Origin: VHBM01 sp052386635
GTDB lineage: Archaea > Thermoproteota > Nitrososphaeria > Nitrososphaerales > Nitrosopumilaceae
DNA length: 22,788 bases
Direction: 5' to 3'
Assembly: GCA_052386635.1 (NCBI GenBank)
Contig: JBQTJY010000081.1
Coordinates: forward strand, 1-22,788
A program made the position numbers and the translations under genes. Positions 21,070 through 22,788 of the stretch are shown here, piece by piece. The notes beneath the pieces are model-generated. The model searched no databases. It was not told where the DNA came from and saw only the letters and a program-made list of their open reading frames with translations. Positions within the stretch are counted from its first letter, which is position 1. The number at the start of each line of letters is the position of its first letter.

Positions 21070-21300
21070 CTAACGAATTTTTTCCAAACGAGAACTTTTT
21101 GATTCGTAATATAACAGCATAATTGGACTAGAACCAGATTTTAAGAGATAAAGCGGCGTTCCATCTATGGCTTTTTTTAATTTAATTATAGTATAGGAAA
21201 CATTACCAGGTTTTCCCCCTTCTACTATTTTTACAATGTTACCAATCTTGAATTTATGAGCTATATTTTGAATCTGACTCTGCATTCCTTTGAATTGCAT
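21070..21300 (-). CDS. Hypothetical 76-aa protein, small beta-barrel-like
   Basis: A short N-terminal helix (GMQSQIQNIAHKF) is followed by strand-rich sequence IGNIVKIVEGGKPGNVSYTIIKLKKAIDGTPLYLLKSGSSPIMLLYYESKSSRLEKI, presented here as two pieces around KLKK. The G-x-x-V-K-I-V-E-G-G-K-P-G opening recalls SH3/KOW-like barrels that bind RNA or protein, but this is only a resemblance. ATG 21300 is supported by a CTTTATTGAA box 26 nt upstream (21321-21330 on the plus strand); an in-frame ATG at 21285 is an alternative. It ends 15 nt before the ATG-like alternative start of the PEFG-CTERM gene on the same strand. No function recognised. Confidence 0.6.
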   Translation of the reverse strand: MQFKGMQSQIQNIAHKFKIGNIVKIVEGGKPGNVSYTIIKLKKAIDGTPLYLLKSGSSPIMLLYYESKSSRLEKIR

Positions 21301-21320
21301 ACCTGCACCGTTATTTTCCG

Positions 21321-21330
21321 TTCAATAAAG
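21321..21330 (-). promoter_or_regulatory. TATA box of the 76-aa gene
   Basis: On the minus strand CTTTATTGAA is centred 26 nt before the ATG at 21300. Confidence 0.4.
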
Positions 21331-21365
21331 GTTTAGGTAGGAAACCAAAATTTACAAGAAAACCA

Positions 21366-21448
21366 ATTAAAGTCATCTGTTGTGCCTCGCAAATGTGAAA
21401 TTATTATTGTAAATTCTTCTAGCAAATAATTAGTAGATTGACTTTAAT
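21366..21448. repeat. 10-bp inverted repeat pair in a divergent promoter region
   Basis: ATTAAAGTCA (21366-21375) and its exact complement TGACTTTAAT (21439-21448) lie in the 156-nt region between the minus-strand 76-aa gene and the plus-strand arginase gene. The second copy is 9-18 nt before the arginase ATG. They may be paired operator sites; chance is not excluded. Confidence 0.35.
21423..21432 (+). promoter_or_regulatory. TATA-like box of the arginase/agmatinase gene
   Basis: An AAATAATTA box is centred about 29 nt before the ATG at 21457. Confidence 0.35.
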
Positions 21449-21456
21449 CAATATCT

Positions 21457-22299
21457 ATGGAACAGAGGATCTGCTGGGCAAATACTGACAGTTTTGATGA
21501 AGCTGATATTGTCATAATTGGTGTACCAGACGAATCACAATCACATGCTCTAAGAAAAGGAACTTCAGAGGCACCTGACTGGATTAGAAGAATTTCAAAC
21601 TTGCGAGACACTTACACAAGAAAGGGGAAAAAATCACTTGGCCTACCTTACTCTGGTTTTAAACGTAAAGTATACGATTATGGAAACATAACAAGAGACA
21701 AGATTGACGAGGTTTATGATAAAATACTTGCAAAATCAAAAATTCCGATATTAATTGGTGGAGACCATTCCATTTCAACACATGCAATAAAATCAATCTC
21801 AAAAAGAAAAGGGCCTCTATCGCTTATTTATTTTGACGCCCACCCAGACCTTGTCAGCTCAACTACAGATTACTATGGCTCTGTATTTCATGATGTACTG
21901 CCACACATTGACATTAAATCTAGTTTACAGATAGGAGTTAGGACACCAGAACAAGAGGAGCTTGATAATTTAAGAAAATATGATCTTAAAGTAATAACTC
22001 CATTTGAAATTGCTGAAAAGGGACTAGAACATGTTACAAAGTCTGTTCTAGATAAGATTGGAAAAAACGTATACATCTCTTTTGATATGGATTGCATAGA
22101 TCCTTCCTTTGCACCTGGCGTCTCAGTACCTGTTCCACTTGGCATAACAAACATTCAAGCAGTTTATCTTCTCAGGGCAATTACAAAAAAAGGAATTCTG
22201 GGCATCGATATAATGGAAGTATGTCCTAGCTACGACATAAAGGACAGAACATCACACCTTGCATCACGCATGATCTCAGAAGTAGTATCTTGCTGTTGA
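21457..22299 (+). CDS. speB: Arginase/agmatinase family ureohydrolase
   Basis: 280 residues. All six binuclear manganese ligands are present: GGDHS (His104), FDAHPD (Asp127, His129, Asp131) and SFDMDCID (Asp210, Asp212), with PSFAPGVSVP following. It removes urea from arginine (giving ornithine) or agmatine (giving putrescine). Length and motifs fit the archaeal SpeB-like group, where substrate cannot be told reliably from motifs. The next gene begins 31 bases after the stop and encodes a pyrroline-5-carboxylate dehydrogenase. That fits an arginine to ornithine to glutamate route if an ornithine aminotransferase exists elsewhere; with agmatine as substrate, the product would feed polyamines instead. 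Confidence 0.92.
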   Translation: MEQRICWANTDSFDEADIVIIGVPDESQSHALRKGTSEAPDWIRRISNLRDTYTRKGKKSLGLPYSGFKRKVYDYGNITRDKIDEVYDKILAKSKIPILIGGDHSISTHAIKSISKRKGPLSLIYFDAHPDLVSSTTDYYGSVFHDVLPHIDIKSSLQIGVRTPEQEELDNLRKYDLKVITPFEIAEKGLEHVTKSVLDKIGKNVYISFDMDCIDPSFAPGVSVPVPLGITNIQAVYLLRAITKKGILGIDIMEVCPSYDIKDRTSHLASRMISEVVSCC

Positions 22300-22307
22300 T
22301 TTAAAAT
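22300..22307 (+). promoter_or_regulatory. TATA box of the P5C dehydrogenase gene
   Basis: TTTAAAATA is centred 27 nt before the ATG at 22331, directly after the arginase stop. The downstream gene can thus start its own leaderless transcript. Confidence 0.5.
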
Positions 22308-22330
22308 AACATAAAGAATATAGCTTATTT

Positions 22331-22788
22331 ATGTTTGAAAACGAGTACACGTGGGGCAAAGCAGTAGCTAATAATGCAACAAAAGAGTTTGACGATAAAT
22401 TTGAAAAAGCTGTTGAAGAAATAAAAAAAGATCTAGGCAAAGACTATCCAGTAATAATAAACGGAAAGGAACTTTTCTTAGATGAAAAATTTGAAGTTAG
22501 ATCCCCTTCTGATACAAGAATTATACTAGCCAGGTTTCCAAGCGCTACAAAAGAAGATACTACCAGTGCAATAAATTCTGCAAAAGAATCTTTTCCAAAA
22601 TGGAGTAAGGGTTCATATCAGCAAAGAGCAAAGATATTCAAAGACTGTGCTGACGAGTTTTCAAAACAAAAATTTCATCTAGCTTCTATAATGTCATTTG
22701 AAAACGGAAAAAACAGACTAGAGGCAATGGGTGATCTTGATGAGGCAATTGACTTTATGCGATTTTATGCCTATCAACTAGAAATTAA
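22331..22788 (+). CDS. Delta-1-pyrroline-5-carboxylate dehydrogenase (aldehyde dehydrogenase family), 5' part only
   Basis: The first 152 residues; the frame stays open at the right edge. The segment YPVIINGKELF, then FEVRSPSDTRIILARFPSAT, then a helix ending AAKESF-like SAKESFPKWSKGSYQQRAKIF, and ENGKNRLEAMGDLDEAIDFMRFYA matches the N-terminal cofactor-binding domain of RocA/PutA-type P5C dehydrogenases (E-x-GK...E-A-x-x-E-x-x-E-A-I-D-F). The enzyme oxidises glutamate semialdehyde to glutamate with NAD+. The catalytic Cys and Glu lie beyond the window, so substrate is judged from the N-terminus and the arginase neighbour only. Confidence 0.88.
   Translation, partial: MFENEYTWGKAVANNATKEFDDKFEKAVEEIKKDLGKDYPVIINGKELFLDEKFEVRSPSDTRIILARFPSATKEDTTSAINSAKESFPKWSKGSYQQRAKIFKDCADEFSKQKFHLASIMSFENGKNRLEAMGDLDEAIDFMRFYAYQLEI

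Noticed and set aside
1..22788. CRISPR array, insertion sequence, prophage or integrated element
   Set aside because: No spaced direct repeats, transposase or integrase motifs, no target duplications, and uniform codon and base use throughout.

Overview
This window is an AT-rich, densely packed archaeal chromosome segment. It most likely comes from an ammonia-oxidising archaeon of the Nitrososphaeria (Thaumarchaeota), probably the Nitrosopumilales. The evidence is a run of archaeal/eukaryal information-processing genes (Nep1, RNase P Rpp21, ribosomal protein S19e, PDCD5, TFE, tRNA C56 2'-O-methyltransferase), a tRNA-Gly with discriminator A, archaeal riboflavin enzymes (GTP cyclohydrolase III, ArfC), and a secreted protein with a PEFG-CTERM sorting tail, known from thaumarchaea. 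Many genes have a TATA-like box about 24-29 nt before the start codon, which suggests mostly leaderless mRNAs. There is no sign of phage, IS element, CRISPR array or other mobile DNA.

Layout. 1-960: 3' part of an acyl-CoA thiolase and its DUF35 partner. 1035-1196: a 53-aa zinc-ribbon protein. 1322-6274: a 698-aa fusion (HTH, ATP-cone, degenerate NrdD body) followed by the adenosylcobalamin ribonucleotide reductase NrdJ. 6317-7438: a membrane-anchored glycosidase-like protein. 7444-9329: Nep1, tRNA-Gly(TCC), Rpp21, S19e, PDCD5. 9370-11323: a crotonyl/acryloyl-CoA reductase-like dehydrogenase and a CitE-like lyase. 11393-15733: a riboflavin cluster of riboflavin synthase, RibB, RibH, GTP cyclohydrolase III, a deaminase-type amidohydrolase and an ArfC-type reductase. 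15820-16173: a small lineage-type protein. Minus strand 16179-21300: a 46-aa Cys-rich protein, TFE, Trm56, HflX, PhoU, a 44-aa acidic protein, a PEFG-CTERM protein and a 76-aa protein. 21457-22788: an arginase/agmatinase and the 5' part of a delta-1-pyrroline-5-carboxylate dehydrogenase.

The two most interesting systems are these. (1) The HTH/ATP-cone/NrdD-like protein has no cysteine before residue 569 and stops just after the NrdD zinc site, where the glycyl-radical segment should follow. It therefore looks like a dead anaerobic reductase turned into a nucleotide-sensing regulator, next to the working NrdJ; an archaeal functional counterpart of bacterial NrdR is a reasonable hypothesis. (2) The amidohydrolase is translationally overlapped on both sides inside the riboflavin operon and keeps deaminase-type active-site residues. 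It is a strong candidate for a missing step (pyrimidine deaminase, or alternatively FAPy deformylase) of archaeal riboflavin synthesis. The same operon combines archaeal-type early steps with a bacterial-type riboflavin synthase.
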